Source: Physcomitrium patens
Lineage: Eukaryota; Streptophyta; Bryopsida; Funariales; Funariaceae
Direction of reading: 5' to 3'
NCBI RefSeq assembly: GCF_000002425.4
Contig: NC_037262.1
Location: 2,858,080-2,922,079 of the forward strand
DNA: 64,000 nt
Each line of letters opens with the position of its first letter. Positions within the stretch are counted from its first letter, which is position 1. A model generated the notes under the pieces. That model searched no databases. It was not told the DNA's origin and was given only the letters and a program-made list of their open reading frames with translations. The position numbers and the translations under genes were made by a program. Positions 18,357 to 30,692 of the stretch are shown here, in pieces.

Positions 18357-21311
18357 TGTAACAACAATAACATTAGACATAAGAAATTATATTCCAAGAG
18401 ATTTTAGTTTTTTAGAATGTAGTTTTACGCAAGAATGAAGTTGCTCTTCAGAGAACTTTATAATACATCAAATTAAAAGATGAAGTAAAGAAAATAAAAA
18501 TAGTATTGTAATGAGTATTATAGATCAAAGAATCACTACGTGCATAAGTGTTCTAAACTTAAATTACAAAGCAAAAGATATTTTGAAAATCACAACAAAA
18601 AAAATATAACAATGAATATTGTAAAATATAAAGTTCTATTTAATAATGAAAAAAATTTCAAAGTCAAAGAAAAAGAATTTATGAAAGAGCTTATAGCAAA
18701 TATACTAGATCTTAACATCATAGCACTTATCAAAGAAAAATAGTACCTTAATACTAGGAAATTTACTTCTATGTAAAATAACAAAGTATTCTTAGAAAAA
18801 TATTTTATCCACAACAAAGAACTTGGTATTTCAATTTTTTATTATAATCTTTCATTTGGAAAAAATAAACTACTTATACTTGACTTGTATTTAAAATTTA
18901 CTAGACAAGATTAAAGAAATATCAAGAATAGCTTTTATTTAGTATTTTTCTGATTTTATACAAAAACTTAAATTCTATAAATATCTTATCTAATACTAGC
19001 TAAGATAATTAAAAACTACATAAAAAATATGCTAGTGATATGTTATTATATATATATATATATATATAAAGATTTCTTCCATTGGAGATTCTACACTTTA
19101 GTGATTAATTTCTTAATATTGCATAGCCAAGGCTTATAAAATTATATATTTTTATCTTGAAATAATATATCATTAAAAAAATAAATTTCCATGTGACCAT
19201 AATATGAAAATCTCACACATTCATGACATCAAAAATCAAAAATTTTAAACCATCATTGAGTCATTATACTACCAACTTATTAGTCCACATGGACAATCTA
19301 CAAATATATGTTCTTTAAATCAATTATCAATAGGTACATAACAAATATAGTTTAAACATATTTGAAATTATACATACAAGATATTAGTCAAAGAAATAAG
19401 CTATAATATTCTCTCTCTCCAACTCCATATAAGTATAGGATATAACAACTTATGGCATATACCTAAAATGGCTAGGATAGGAATCATGCCTAATAACTTT
19501 GACTGATATTGCTATTTACCAACAAAAATAGCTTTTTATTTTGGGAAAAATATCTTAGCTTTATACTAGTCTTAGTAGTTTCTTGGTTTTTCCGTATATC
19601 TCGTTTACAAGGAATTTTTAGAAGAAAATTACATATTTTTTAATCTTTTTAGATATAAGAAAAACAAAATAGAAATCAAATAAGACTAATGTCTTTAAAG
19701 AATTGGTTTTGCTAACTATACCAATTTTTAATTATTTGTAGAAAGTAGACTATTTTTAAATACTTTATATTATCCAAATTGTTAATAAGAATAAAATCTT
19801 ATATTAAAATTTTAAGAATTTATGATTGCATGTATTATATACACATGAATACTAGATTCAAAAACTTAGGCCAAAGTTCCATCCGAAAGTTTTTATAGAT
19901 TACAATTTTTATTACAAATACTTTAAAATTTATTTGGTTTATAATTTTTGTATTATAATATAAAAAGATGTCAAGTTTAACAATTTTTTTCTACTTCAAT
20001 TATAATCATTGGTTCTTATAAATTCAACTCAAAATATTTTAAAGAATAATAACAATAAATTTTCTTAATAAATTTCTTCAATGCCATGCAAACATATAAT
20101 CTTTTTGGTTCAAAAATAAAAATTTTCAATCAAAGTTACAAAATGTAGTCCTTAGAATCTTTTATCAGCTCTTATAATTTTTCCCAATTATAGAATTATC
20201 AACCTCTATTTTAGCCTAATGTCTATAAATCTTTATAGTTTGGTCAAACTTTGATATTTAATAATCAACTAAAAGATTGCATCATTAGCACATTATTAGC
20301 AACTATAGAATTGAGTTAATTTATCAAATCATACTAATATTTTAAGTTATAAAAGGCTATAGATATTAAAATAATACCAAAAAATAATAAAAAGAAATAT
20401 AAATATAAATATAAATATAAACTTATCAAATTCTAATCACAAAAAAGTTAATATTTACAATAAAATTTTATAGAAATCTTGCTAATTGAATTTACTTGGT
20501 TGTATAATTACTAATCTTGTTTCAAGGATAAAATATAATATACTAAAAATTATTCTTATGTTATTAAGACATTAAAGTTGATACATGATATGTCTTAAGG
20601 TAATAAAATTATATTTAATTATTACCCTTTTTAAGACTATTATTATTCAACAATCCTAAAAAAATATTGTAAAAGACAAAGAAAAAAATATTTCCTTCAT
20701 CACCGTAGATCTTTATAGTTTGTGCCAATCAAGGTATTATATTATAAAATATTAATAGTATAATCATTAATATTGGCATCACTGGCTTATTTACAAATTC
20801 TATTCTATTCTATTTTTAAAAAAATAACTAATTTATTATTTTACTTTCAAGTGTAGATAATATTCACATGTTTGGAAATTATATTAAGAAGTTGAAAAAG
20901 ATTTACTAATATGTCAAGAATATCTACAAAACACCTAATTTGAATGATTTAAATCATAGCTTGGACATTAAATATTACTTTTTCAAAAAGAAACAATTGT
21001 TATTAAATATAGCTATATCTTAAAGGTGCTTGAGGAATTTGATCTTTAATATTGTAGTCTTGGCAAAGTATTAATGTGTCATGTATATGAATCTAGATAA
21101 AATCTCAAAAAATAATACACTTATGTACTATCAAAAATAAATAAATAAATAAGTAATATTTTTAAACATAAAGAAGCTAAAGAGGCTCAAATCAAGACTA
21201 ATAAATAAAAAAGGTATTGATTAGATTAAATATGGCTTCAATCTTATCTCTATATATACTAGCTATTATAAAGGTCTTATAGAAGCTTCTTAAAGACAAT
21301 AAGGTTTGTGG
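18357..21311. other. AT-rich intergenic region between H1 and H2
   Basis: About 3 kb of AT-rich DNA without supported genes or recognisable element remains; a short (TA)n tract lies at 19047-19069. Confidence 0.65.
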
Positions 21312-21316
21312 CCAAA

Positions 21317-21613
21317 TGTCACAGACATAGAAATATAGGCTGGAGATCTAACAAGAAGTTGAAGAAGAACTGACAAAAATTAGATTAATCAGATGAATAC
21401 AAGAACAACACCAAAGAGGTGAGCTAGAGCTCCAAGAGATGTGTTGTCGAGACTGAAGAACTCTTCAGCCTCGATTCCAATATATACTCCTATTTAGGGA
21501 GCTTCTCAAGCAACTTCTATCAACTAAGAAGCTTCTAGAAGGTTCCAGAGACTTGCTTCTAGAAGATTCTAGAAACTTGTCTCTAGAAGGTTCTAAAGAC
21601 TATGTCCCTAACA
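21317..21613 (-). repeat. 3' LTR of H2
   Basis: 297 bp, TGTCACAG...CTAACA on the plus strand, with a polypurine tract (minus strand AAAGGAAGAGGTGA, 21614-21627) against it. Shorter than the H1 LTR because it has fewer HSE repeats. Confidence 0.92.
21480..21574 (-). promoter_or_regulatory. H2 3' LTR promoter: TATA box and HSE runs
   Basis: TATA at 21480-21487. Perfect four-unit HSE runs at 21528-21545 (GAA/TTC/GAA/TTC) and 21557-21574 (TTC/GAA/TTC/GAA). Confidence 0.75.
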
Positions 21614-21663
21614 TCACCTCTTCCTTTAGCTTCGAGGTCTCTGAGAAGCAATGTTGTTGTTAA

Positions 21664-22017
21664 TCAGTATCAACGCAAGAAAATGAAGATCTGTCGCATA
21701 ACGTCTATTATGAACTCCAACTGTTGTTCACGAGGCAAGTGGTTCATCGGCCCTTGAAGTCAATGGTAGTGACCCACTCCTTCGACTTCTGACTAAGCAT
21801 GAACTTCCGTGTCCTCATTGTGAAATTGTCCTGCAAACACGCCTTCTGTCTGACCATCGTAAGCAGGCTCGAACTCAAATACAATCATTAGTGATCGGTT
21901 ACTTGGTATCCTCCGTCGTCGTCGTGGTGTAGGTAGTTTTTCATCTCGGGGTCGCCTTCGTGAGCTAGTTGGTTGAGATAATCTGACTGGCATAGTATCT
22001 ATCTCTTGGCTATCCAT
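21664..22017 (-). pseudogene. ORF3 of H2
   Basis: Exactly 354 nt, colinear with ORF3 of H1 with no indel, starting MDSQEIDTMP. Three Trp codons have become stops (TAG at 21793-21795, then two TGA). The region missing in H1 (its stop at codon 32) is CGA here and gives an RRRRR tract. Differences from H1 include both synonymous and non-synonymous changes, so decay after insertion is evident. Confidence 0.75.
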
Positions 22018-22148
22018 ATCAGAAGACCAAACTATGGCTACTGAAAAAATTCTACTTTATCTTGGAGAAAATAACTACATCAACTGCAAATTTTGGTGGT
22101 GCTCTCCCCCTTTCTTATATTCTTGGGTGAGCAAGCTTTAGAAGGAAG

Positions 22149-25100
22149 CTATCGTCGAACTGGCTTAGGTTTATGAGGATGTTGTTGATGAAATTCCTGT
22201 ACCTTTTGCGGCACATTGGTGAGATTTTTAGCTGGCTCTCACGTTTGCTCATTAATGTCGTAGCCACTCCAATGAACAAGATACTTTAACTTGTCCCACC
22301 TTCGCCGTGAATCCAGCACTTTTTCAATCTCATATTCCTCATGGTTCTCGATCTCAATACTAGGTGGCAGACATTGCACTCTTCGGGGAAAAGACGACTC
22401 TCGATAAGGCTCCAACAGAGAAACATGAGAGACTAGATGTACCTTCATAGAAGCCGGTAATTCCAAACGGTATGCCACTGGATTGATTTGCTTCTGGATG
22501 ATAAATGGTCCTAATCTTTGATAGTCCAACTTATCACATGATCGCTTGGTCTTGATATTCTGTCGAAGAAGCCATGCTTTATCTCCAATTTTGATAGTGG
22601 ATGCTTGATTCCGAAATCTATCTGCAGACGCCTTGTAGGATTCTTGAGCGGATTGTAATTGAAGCTTCAATGTATTTTGAAGTTTTGATAGTTGTTTCAC
22701 AAATCCTTCAGCTGCTGGATTGTTATTTGTTGACGGACTCAATAAATCAAGCTTCGAATGATACCCATAGTTGGAAAAGAATGGTGTGTATTGAGTCGAT
22801 GAATGGAGGGTGTTGTTATATGCAAACTCGACTAGCGATAGATATGCGGTCCAATCGTCTTGCTCATAATTGATGTTGCATCGTAAGTATTGTTCCAAGA
22901 CTTAGTTCACCCGTTTCGTTTGGCCATCAGTTTGAGGATGAAAAGCAGAAGAAAGCTTGATATCCACCTTCAGTATCTCAAAGAGAGATCTCCAAAACTT
23001 TGATACGAACTAGGTTCCTCGATCTGATACGATATTAACTGATAGTCCATGATATCGATACACATTATCGAGAAAAAGCCTTACTGTGATTTCACTGGAC
23101 GATGTCTTCTTGCAAGGGACAAAGTGCGCCATCTTTGTAAGCAGATCTACCACAACAAAGATGCTGTCAAATGAGTTCAATGATGGCAGGTCCGTGATGA
23201 CGTCCATGGAAACTGAAGACCATGGTCGACATGGAAACGGCTATGGCTGTAGAAGTCCATAAAGACAATGTCGAGGATTCTTGAATCTTGAACAGATGTC
23301 GCAGGAGAGGACAAAATCTTTCACATCCTTCCATATTTGGGGCCACCAAAAATCTCGAGAAATAAGCTCTAAGGTCTTGTTGAATCCAAAATGTCCTGCA
23401 GCTGGAAAATCGTGGCGAGATTGAAGAACTCGGAGTCGTACTGGTCTTTTTGGAATATACAACCGCTCCTCAAAGTATAAAAGATCTCCTTCCACCTTGA
23501 ACTTGTCATCATTGGTACGCTGCTTGATATCAATGGCTACTGAATCTTTAATGGTCATAGCACGTACCTGATTCAGGAAGTCAGCATCAATTGGCACAAT
23601 AGTAGCACAAAGCTGAAATTGCTCTAGCTTCAATAACGTCGTACATTATTGATCAAACGCTACTTCTTCAGCCTTTGGTATAAGATACGATCTCCTTGAT
23701 AAGACATCAGATAGTCATTGCTACTTTGTAGGTTGATAAGTGATAACAAAATTGAACCTAGATAGCGACATACTCTACCAAGCTTGACGTCGATTTAGAA
23801 CTCGAGCAGACATGAAATACTCCAAATTCTTGTGATCCGTATATACGGTCACTGGGTGTGCAGCTCCTTCAAGAAAGTGATGCCATTCTTCGAAAGAATC
23901 CACTATAGCAAGAAGTTCCTTATCGTGGATATCATAATTGATTTCAACAGCAGAGAACTTTCGAGAATAGAATGCAACCGGATGGAGCTTCTTCTCTTCT
24001 TCCATTTGTAAAAATACAGCTTCCAGAGCAAAATCTGAAGCATCAGTTTCTAAATAGAAGGCCTTTGAAAAGTCTGAATATACCAAGATTGGAGCTGTAG
24101 TAAATGCCGTCTTCAAGTCTTGAAATGCCTTCTCCGCTAGAGGTCCCCATTCCAGCTTATCCTTGCATGTCAACCAAGTGAGAGGAGCAGCAACTTGAGA
24201 GTAATTCTTGATGAAGATCCGATAGAAGTTGACAAAACCAAGAAAGCATTGTACGTCTCTAACCATCTTTGGAACCTCCCAAGACACGATTGCTTCCACC
24301 TTCTTGGGGTTTATCTTCAAGCCTTCCGTAGTCGTAACAAACTCCAAAAACTCCATCTCTATTTAGTGAAATAAATACTTTTCTAACTTGGCATATAGTC
24401 CTCGCTTGCGTAGTTTCTCCAAGACCAAAAAAACGTGCTTTTCATGCTCTTCCTCGTTTTTGGAAAATATCAAAATATCATACAAGTAGATGACAACAAA
24501 ATCGTCAAGGTGCTCCCGAAAAATATCATTCATCATATGTTGGAAGACCGTTGGAGCATTGATAAGATCAAAGGGCATGACATTATACTCAAAATGGCCA
24601 TACCTTCTATGGAACGCTGTCTTCCACTCATCTCCTTCCTTGATTCGTATGAGGTTGTAAGCTCCCCTTAGATCAATTTTTGTAAAGATCCTTGCATGTC
24701 CAAATTGTTCTAAGAGACCAGAAATCAAGGGTAACAGGTAGCGATTCTTCTTTGTTACCTTGTTGAGGCTTTGATAGTCCACGCACATCCGCAACGAGCC
24801 ATCTTTTTTCTTCACAAATAAGATGGGTGCTCCAGTTGACGATTTTGAATGACGGATGAAATTCTTGGCTAGATTCTCATTGATGTACTTTCGCAACTTT
24901 GCCAACTTTGTCTGCGATAGATTGTAGATTGGGCCAAAAGGTGGTTGTGCTCCTTCCCATAAGTCTATGGTACAATCATATGGTCAGTGTTCCGGTAGCA
25001 TGTCGGCATTCTTCTTTTGAAACATGTCTTTAAAATCCTTATATTGCTTATGTATACTTGTTGTCGAGATCTTGTCTCCGATAGTTGGAGCCACATAAAT

Positions 25101-25670
25101 GACAAACAATGAGACTTCCTTGGACGATCTTATAAACGCTCTTGCTCCAATGAATAAAGATTTTTCTATTTAGGATTTTCCACTAGGCTTGCTCTTGGGT
25201 GGTTTTGTGGGAAAGGTCATCTTCTGCAACCTCTAATCTATGGATGGGTTATGCTTTTCTAACTAGGAAAGACCAAAAATAACAGGATTTGATGGGATTC
25301 TAATAATATTGAAAATAATATGACTACTATGGCCCTTAAATGTCAATTCTATAGGTTCTGATTCTTGGGTGACACTACCCGACAATAAAGGTTGCCCATC
25401 TATGACCTCAATATAAACAGGTTTGGATTTTTGTACTAAAAGAATCTTATGATGCTTTGTAAATTCTTCGTCTAAGAAACAAGCAAATGCTCCTGAATCT
25501 AATAATGCTAAGATTCTTAGTTTCTGAGGGCCAATAAGTAAAGGGATTGTAAAGCAAAGGGCCGGTTGAGCGGAAAGAAAGGAACCTGGTTGCTGTTGCG
25601 ATATTTCACTGTCCAGCCGCACGGTTTCTATTGTGGCTGGGCATCCTCATTTTCCTGAATAAATGCGCCC
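22149..25670 (-). pseudogene. pol: Pol of H2
   Basis: 3522 nt, identical in length to H1 pol, with all coding blocks in one frame and at least eight nonsense codons. Protease keeps LLDSGAF. The RT active site is damaged: YLYD for YLDD at 24477-24488. RNase H retains TDASDFA. Integrase keeps SDRGT but then has a stop, and its catalytic Glu is Lys (QTKRVN for QTERVN, a GAA-to-AAA change). The chromodomain reads YEIEKVLDSRRRWDKLKYLV and HWSGYDINE, retaining the Trp that is a stop in H1. The natural TAG is at 22149-22151. Confidence 0.92.
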
Positions 25671-26694
25671 CTAGTCATGACAGTGCGTCGATTTTGCTTC
25701 TTGGGACAGTTTCCAACTTTGTGGCCTTCTTCTCCGCAATACAAGCATAGACCTTCCTCCATACGTCATTTTTTTTTCTTCTAAAGTAAGGGATTTGACA
25801 TGTACCACATCAATTTATATGTCTTCTACTTCTAAATGTGAATTCACGCTGCTTGCCGACATAGTTGGGGCATGGCGAACCATATGTTGTCTTGAACATT
25901 GGTCCTGGCGATGTTAGAATAGGCGGTTATCACACTTTACAGCTTGCCTAATAGCTTCGTTGAGCGTTTGCGGATCAAGAAGAGTTAACAGCAAATCCTT
26001 CACATCGTCCCTTAAATCCCAATAGAATTGACTCATCAACGCTTCTTCGTCCCAATTGATGTCGCATGCTAATTGCCTGAAATCGGATGCATAGACTAAT
26101 GTAGAGTGCATCCCTTGTCGTAGTGACCGAATCTTTGTTGTAGGCCATCGAACCTTGTCGTGGTGACCGGATCTTTGTTGTAGTCCATCGAACCTTGTCG
26201 TGTTCACCAAATGCTTCCTCAAACACCTCCAAAAAGGTTTCAAAGTTGTTTAGTATGGACGATCGTTTCTCAAACAAAAGAGCAAACCATGATAGAGCTT
26301 GCCCTGTAAGTAAGGTTCCAACAAGCCCAACACGTGACTCCTCCATTAGATAGGGTTAGGGCTGTAAAATTGTTATCAATCTGATTTGGTTGACCAATCT
26401 TTGAAACTTGGAACGAGTACTATCGAACTTGTCCGGAAGCCTAATTCGGGGCTCTTTATGTTGTAGAACCAGCGGTGCTTGTCGAACCTGAGGCAAAGTT
26501 GCTTCTCCAAGTGCAGAAGTTTGAGGCTGGTGCAACTTAGATTGTGCCATCCCAGATGCTCCATCATTATGAAGCCTTGCCATGACTCCTTCAATCTCTG
26601 CAATTCTTTGCCATAACGTAGCGAGGACATTCATGATAGCATTCAACTTGGACTCCGAACTTTCCATCATACTAATGTCTTGGCTTCCGGCCAT
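25628..26694 (-). pseudogene. gag: Gag of H2
   Basis: Starts MAGSQDISMMES and ends at the TAG 25628-25630. It retains LPDKFDS, the ALSWFALLF segment and a CCHC knuckle region (about 25700-25760). A 40-bp tandem duplication (26115-26154 and 26155-26194) and a longer poly-T run near 25770 shift the frame; H1 has one copy of the 40-bp unit. Confidence 0.88.
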
Positions 26695-26974
26695 TCTAAG
26701 AAAAGGACAGAAATGACTCTACAAGAAGACAATATTGGTTTAGAGGAGGGTACTCCGCAACCTCTAAAATGCCTTAAGAGCTTCAAGAAAAGGGGTAATC
26801 CACTCTCTCCAAGAAGAATAAGACTCCAATATTGTAACAAAAGAAGTATCAGTTTAGAGGAGGATAATCCGCAACCTCTAAAATGCTAGTACACTTCCAA
26901 GCAGAGGGATAATCCACACTCTAACGAAGAAAAAACTAGCTCTGATATCTGAGGTGAGTGAAGTCTTGACAAAC
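26695..26974 (-). other. 5' leader of H2 with tandem stem-loops and offset PBS
   Basis: Two perfect 8-bp stems TTTAGAGG/CCTCTAAA at 26739-26768 and 26853-26882, each around a 14-nt loop (AGGGTACTCCGCAA, AGGATAATCCGCAA). Weaker hairpins at about 26793-26812 and 26902-26921. A tRNA-Met PBS-like site (GATATCAGAGCTAG on the minus strand) lies at 26936-26949, again exactly 25 nt from the LTR edge at 26975. Confidence 0.75.
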
Positions 26975-26982
26975 TATCACGG
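26975..26982 (-). repeat. Outer fragment of the H2 5' LTR
   Basis: TATCACGG, the first 8 bp of the LTR (TG altered to TA), cut off by N1. Confidence 0.85.
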
Positions 26983-28249
26983 TGTTGTGTTGTAAAACGA
27001 GTATACCGTGAAAATATAAAGAAAAGGGACTTTTATTAATGTTCAGTTACCTCGAATATTGGGAGCAACGACCAATTCCAATACAAATACTGAGTGGCCA
27101 GGTTCAGTCACCCCATTACAGTCAGCCGGGGCATATTGAAATGCTATGTTCGATTCCAATAACGGGAGTCAGCAGGAAGAGAAAGGACCAATTCACACGA
27201 CGGGTGAGCCTGGTTCGAAGAGCCAATTGGATCCAATTTCAAGAATCCAATGCGGATCCTCTTACCCAATATGAGACCTGAATTGGTCGGGCAACCCAAT
27301 GCAGTCTAATTACGGGAAAATCTAGGTCTTACTACGGGCCTCAGCCAATCTGACGCGAAGGACCAATTTGATCCAATTTCGGGAACATCCGGGTCTTACT
27401 ACTGGACTCTTAGCCAATATGAGACCTGAATTGGTCGGGCGACTCAATGTGGTCCTGATTACGGGGTTTCTATTCTGTTTCAGGCTATCCTGTTCTCTGT
27501 GCCGTTTCAAGGAACGTTGTTTTCGGTAAAAGGATCTCTTAAAGGTAAAAATGGAGGAAAAAGCTCTGACAGCGAGAGCCAATTTTGGATCCAAGCTCTG
27601 ACGGAGGGAGCCAATTCCAGATCCAAGATGGAGGATTGAAGAAATTCAGAATTAAGGTTAAGAAATGAGAGGGGGAGAGAATAAGTTTTGGGGGAGTTTT
27701 TTGAAGAATCAGAGAGATAGCTTCATGCTTTGGGCGGGAAAAAAAGACAGAGAATTGGGTTTTCTTCTTCATAAGGTTTTAGGAAGACTGAGGCAATCAT
27801 TGCTGAAGTCAATGTTGTAATGGTGAATCGAGATTTTTAATGAAGTGGGTTTGATTACTCTTGACTGTTTTGTGAAATCAAGTTACGTCTGTGATGAGGA
27901 GTTAAAAGGGTGTCTATAGGATTGAGTATGCGGAGTGAATGAAATTTATTGGGTTAATCTAACAAGACAGTCAGTGGATATAAGATCGTGAGTATAAAGC
28001 GATATCGAAGATTAGTAGTTTGGGTTGTTCGGGGTTCTCTGTAACATCTAGAGACCTACCGGCTGGGGCAGAAAGGACTTCGACAAGCATTCGAAGGGCA
28101 TCCGTATAGATTTACGATGTATTCTTGTAGTCGTTTATATTCCAGCAGTCAAAAACTGATAGACTGCTTAACTATTAGTGAATCTCCATATTACCTTCTA
28201 CAGCCAAATGCCCGGTGCGTTCTCGAGCAGGAAAGCTCATAATACGACA
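26983..28249 (+). repeat. 5' LTR of N1
   Basis: 1267 bp, TGTTGTG...ACGACA. It contains more than ten CCAAT or ATTGG pentamers between 27060 and 27460. It has about 185 bp around 27205-27395 that the 3' LTR lacks. Confidence 0.93.
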
Positions 28250-28319
28250 AAAGTGGTGAATCCGACGTGAAAGCTTGAGGTAGAAGGTATTGGATTTCGG
28301 TTGATTTTATCTTTATTTT

Positions 28320-30692
28320 ATGGAAAACGAAAATAAAAATTTTGAAGGATTTTTGGGAGGAGTTTCAGGTGGAGATTCTTCTAAAGGACAAGGTATGCAC
28401 ATGGATCCGTCTATTGCTAGTATGTTTCAAGCCTTCTCATTATCAATGCAGCAACAGCAAAGCAATGATCGAAAGGAAGCTTTGGCAACCAAAGCATTGC
28501 AAGCAGTGGTCAATAAAATTGATCAATTTGATGGGAGAAATATTTCAAGGTATTTATGATGTTATGTTCGTGAAATGGAGATAAATCGAATTTCTGAGAA
28601 GAAAATGGTTGAATTATTTGGACTTGCCACGATACCGGAGATAAGAGACTACATTACATTGATTACAGATCGTTATGGGAATTCATGGGAGGTTTTTTCA
28701 CATGCATTGAAAGACGAATATTTCTTGGAAGATGTTGATCGCGTTACTAAGAAGCTGTTTCTGGAATGGATTGAACGGCCCAATAAGAATTTGCAAGCAA
28801 CAGAGCTACTAAGGGAATTTGAGAGGCAGTACTCTCAATTATCGAAGGTAGAAAAATTGACATTGGAGCCGAACAAAGTTGATCTATTTCTTCAAGCTAC
28901 TGATGGAGAATTGCAAGGGAAATTAGAACTCCTTCTTGAAGACAAAGAAGAAGATGAAGGATTGACAACAAAGTGGAAGAACGTTAAAGATGCGGTGGGG
29001 TTGCTTACAAAAAGAGAAAGGAGGAAGGATAGGAGCAATATTCCGAAAACAATACAAGCACCCAAAGCTCCAGTATGTACAATACCACCAACAATGCCTA
29101 CAGTTCAACCTTCGACATCCTTATCAAAGAAAGCAGATATGGAGATGAAAGAAATTATACGTGGAATGCGAGATCTTGAAATCAAATTGGCAAGACTTGA
29201 AGAAAATACTTCTACAAGTAATTCGAAGAATGTTTCAAAACAAGGATATGTACAAAGATGTATTTGGTGTGATGACGCTTCATACACTAGAAAATATTGC
29301 AATGAATTTAATAATATGATACGGCAGGGAATTATTTGCTGGAAAGATGGGAAGATAGCATTGAAAGATAGAGAGGATCTTCTTCAAACCAATTTTGGCA
29401 AGGGAGGAATGAGAGCATTGGTTCAAGATTACCTAAAAGAGCATGAAACAGTAGCACGAGAAAGTGCAAGTTATGGTGCTAGAGTAGATGATGAAATTGG
29501 TGGAAGTACGAAAACTAGTGAGTTTTGGGCTTCTGTCGTTTCTACAATGCAAGAAGGGAAATTACCTCGAGAAGCGTTATTGATGACTGCAGCTACAATA
29601 CGAGGTAGAACAGGTTGGGAGGATCGTGTTGAGTCTCTTTCAGTTCATGCATATATTGCTAAGAGCCAACATGAAGCTTTGATGGAAGAAAAGAGACGAA
29701 GAAATTTTGATGATACTAGAGAAGGAAATTCTTCTAAGAGGCAAACTCGAGGAGACAAGGCTCGGGAGGCAGCTTCACAAGAATTGCCTGTAAAAGATAC
29801 CTCAGCATCATTGGGAGAAAAAACAAAGGAGACAAAAGATAAAGGCAAATCAATTGCTTATAAGCTACTTTCTGACATTGAAGCGGCATCAAATTTGAAA
29901 GGGGTGTTGGAAGAACGTATATTAAATGCTAAGGTGGAATTCACATTGAAAGAAGTCTTGGGAATTGCAAAGAAGGAATTTCATGATGTTATCATTGACA
30001 GCATTAAGCGAAAGAGGCAATTAATGGGCAAAACTGGAATGAATCATGCTATTGATGCAAGAATATATAGAGATGAAGAAGAGGTTGATATTGGTTACAA
30101 GCAACCAACAAATGAAAAGAATGGGTATAATCAACGAGTACGTTTCGAAGATTATAGTGACAAGGAAATGGAAACTTTGAGCCATTATACTCGAAAGCAT
30201 TGGGCAAAGGCAACTACTGAGGTATTAGTGAAAGTAGGAAATATAGATGAACCAATTGTTGGTTTAGTCGACCATGGTTCTGAAATAAATCTCATGTCTA
30301 AAGATCTTTATAAGAAGCAAAAATGGCCAATTGATATGGAACATGGATGGGCAATACGAGCAGCTAATAACACACGGGGCGAATTATATGGAGCTTGTCC
30401 AGATGTCAAAATTTGAATAGGGGATGTTGCAACGGAGCAACATTTCTTTGTTCAAGATACAACGTCTTATCTGTTGATTTTAGGACAACCTTATATTATG
30501 GCAATACGGATGGAAACAAAAATACTTGACGATGGTTTTGCTTATGTAAGGGTATCGAGCGAGGATGGAAGGAAAGCTGTACAATTTCTAACAATACCTC
30601 CTAACCATGAACGGAATCGAGATAGGTTGAGGGAGAAACCATTGCCAAAGATTATTGAAGGATTTAAGGATTTTGGGGAGATACCACTGTAA
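28320..30692 (+). pseudogene. gag: Gag and protease region of N1
   Basis: Starts MENENKNFEGFLGG with a glutamine run (QQQQ). TGA at 28557-28559 and TGA at 30414-30416 interrupt one frame, each where Arg or Lys/Arg would fit. The zinc knuckle is C-IW-C-DDAS-Y-TRKY-C, a CCHC with His changed to Tyr. A conserved-looking stretch NFGKGGMRALV follows. Then come a long charged region and a protease-like block VDHGSEINLM (Asp at 30270-30272), ILGQPYI and VQFLTIPPNHER. DHGSE in place of DSG/DTG is seen in some moss and fungal gypsy elements as far as I recall. The frame ends at TAA 30690-30692 next to a frameshift. Confidence 0.85.

Noticed and set aside
27322..27772. Frames inside the N1 LTRs (also 34425-34824)
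   Set aside because: Antisense frames in LTR sequence duplicated at both ends; no protein features.
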